From positions 78,725 to 142,724 of the forward strand of contig VZRZ01003207.1 in the NCBI GenBank assembly GCA_013398175.1: a DNA stretch of 64,000 nt. Reading direction: 5' to 3'. Shown here one piece after another: positions 62,161 to 64,000 of this stretch. The stretch's first letter is position 1. Each line of letters opens with the position of its first letter. The notes under the pieces are model-generated. The model ran no database searches. It was not told the DNA's origin and worked only from the letters and a program-made list of their open reading frames with translations. This DNA comes from Climacteris rufus. Its lineage: Eukaryota > Chordata > Aves > Passeriformes > Climacteridae. The position numbers were made by a program, and so were the translations under genes.

Positions 62161-64000
62161 TATTAAAGGTTGTTTTCCTTTGCTGAAGGTTCTGTCTCTC
62201 ATTTTGACTTGGTACCCTGGCACAGAAATTCCCTTCGAATGCCTGAGTGATTCTGAGTGATTAAAACAAGCAAACAAACCCTCCAGAAATAATTCCATTT
62301 GTGGGTATTTCCTTTAACAGCATTAATAATCTAATGCATTTAAAAGGAAGATTTACAATTCTAATTCACTTGTATTTCACAGGATTAAAAATGCAATATA
62401 TGTAATATAGTCACGGGACAGAAACACAACCAGATCAAGGAAGTATTTTAACAATATCCATTCCTGTTGTGCAGGAGTTCAATGTCAACACCTCTGCAGG
62501 TCATTTAAATTTTACTTCATCAATCTGTAAAATCCAAAGAAAACACTTACTATTCAGATAGGCCAGAAAATAGACATTCAGTGGGATACAGCTCACAGAA
62601 CAAACTGATCGGGACTGAAAACAAAACTAAGTACAGGTTTCACATTTGGAAATAGATTTAAATCCAATACCCAGTCCTGAGTGACCTCTGCACCTAAGAG
62701 TAGACGGGACCTTCTCTAAATTTCTTTCCCTTTTGTATCATCAATCGCCAATTTACAACAAAATGCTCAATAAACCAGCTCATTTTATTTCTTCACTCTG
62801 AAACATCAGAGAGAACTAATATTTCAGAATAAAGAACACTGAAAGGGGCTTTTTGTCTGCCAGTATGCCTGTCCTGCGGCTAAAACCAGCAGCATTTTCA
62901 ACAGAAATGATAAATAGGGTAAATAAATGTGTTTTAAAAGGAAAGAGAGACCAGAGAGAAATTTCCCCTCTTGGAAACCTGGCTACCTGAGCACGAGGAG
63001 CCCCGCGTGCCCTTCCCAAGCAGCCCAGGTTATTCTTGTCTCCTTTTTTCCCTAGAAATTCCAGCCTGACCCTGAGAAACTGTCACCAAAACAAGGCCAT
63101 TTCCATGAAACATATCTCCACTGTGAAAACATTTAATAAAAACATTCCCATCCCATTCTAATTTTAATTTGTGCTAAGTTTCAATGCAAAGACCAGGCAC
63201 AGCTGCCTGATTTCCTTCTCCAAAGCGCCCCGAGTTTCAAGTTCCCTGTCCAAACCATGAAATTAAATCTGTGGGACTTCAAGGCACATGAGGCAAATTA
63301 GCATCTAGGAAAATTAAGCTTTAATGAAATAAAATGCCACTTAAATATTACTGGACTCTTTGGTTATATCTAATAGCAAGGCTACTAAATAAAGCCCTTA
63401 TAAGAAAAAAAAATGCACACTGAGGGAAAATAGGACTGTTATTTTTAACACTGATAATTTTGTTTAAAAGAAGATTCCTTCCTGTGTTTCATCATTTTAC
63501 ATTATGGTCTATTATAGAAACTAATGTGGGAAAAAAAGTTCAGAAAAATCCAGGCCCAGAATATTATGGAAAAAAGAACCACCAAATGTAAAGGTCCTGT
63601 AATATTTGGTATCTTCAGATTTTTCTGCACTGGTTCACATGACCCCAAATTTATTTTTAGAAAAGCAGCAATTCCCACTTGGACACGGTGCAATACCTTG
63701 TACCCAAATGTTGCTTTGCACAAATAAACCATAGAAAGTGTTGACTTAAAAATAAAACATTGGAAAAGGAGAAAGTTTTTTTCTCTGCGAAAATTTCCGG
63801 AAAAGCTGTAAACAAAGGCAGGTTTGGCTCAGCGGTTGAGTGACTCTGTTGAGCTGTTGAGGATGGAGAACATATCAAACCTCACAGAGTGAGGAAATGT
63901 TTGTAAAACAGTTAGTAAATCATAGGCAGCAAGGTCACCGTGTTTAACAGCAGGAATGACACTTTGCCAAAGCCCCAGCTGTGAAAGGGCGGAGACGCGC
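62161..64000. other. Unique noncoding DNA
   Basis: No gene or CR1 copy recognised to the end of the window. Mostly AT-rich, with a GC-richer patch at 62980-63030 and a short A-run near 63410. Confidence 0.5.

Noticed and set aside
63826..63850. tRNA-like A-box (tggctcagcgg)
   Set aside because: The A-box word matches, but no B-box or cloverleaf follows within the expected distance. It is not a tRNA or a recognisable SINE.
1..64000. CRISPR array, phage, operon or other prokaryotic system
   Set aside because: No regularly spaced direct repeats with unique spacers, no ribosome binding sites and no tightly packed frames. CR1 copies show a vertebrate genome.

Overview
The window looks like nuclear DNA from a bird, and I find no protein-coding gene in it that I would defend. 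The main evidence for a bird is nine interspersed fragments that match the 3' end of the avian CR1 (chicken repeat 1) LINE. They carry its typical phrases: a 'ggttggaa(a/g)...acct' block close to the 'agaatcat' tail, the 'tgccatggcaggg' block and the 'cactgccctgggcagcctg' block. Sparse repeats (CR1 is roughly 2.5% of the window by my coordinates) and short microsatellites also fit a bird. A turtle or crocodilian is less likely but not excluded. There are no bacterial features: no operons, no ribosome binding sites, no tRNA or rRNA genes and no CRISPR array.

Layout. 1-10.4 kb: a CR1 fragment near 0.3 kb, a 0.3 kb A/G-rich tract at 3.2 kb, a GGAA-type microsatellite at 5.9 kb, a 36-bp tandem duplication at 7.55 kb and a CR1 tail at 10.35 kb. 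10.4-19.2 kb: mostly unique DNA with homopolymer runs, a weak retroviral-gag-like remnant at 14.15 kb, a strong small hairpin at 15.9 kb and a CR1 fragment at 19.0 kb. 19.5-27.9 kb: a CpG-dense spot, a 12-bp minisatellite (19.86 kb), a GT repeat (26.6 kb) and other GC-rich patches. 27.9-37.2 kb: three CR1 fragments, a GC/CpG-rich patch at 34.0-34.3 kb, and a TAAT-rich stretch with an E-box and an AP-1 word at 36.94-37.16 kb that looks like a regulatory element. 37-50 kb: an internally deleted CR1, pyrimidine-rich DNA, a perfect 11-bp inverted repeat at 45.0 kb and a CR1 tail at 49.6 kb. 50-64 kb: a 250-bp GGA/GAA polypurine tract, a CpG-dense patch at 52.6 kb, a CR1 fragment at 57.9 kb and several AT-rich, TAAT-rich candidate conserved noncoding stretches.

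All longer open frames (the longest about 190 codons) are isolated, have no recognisable domain and are about what chance gives in 64 kb read in six frames. The window is best read as intergenic or large-intron DNA, possibly near a developmental gene with distal enhancers. The sequence alone does not name the locus. I found no convincing new biological system. The items most worth testing are the two hairpins, the candidate conserved elements, the two long polypurine tracts and the possible gag zinc-knuckle relic.
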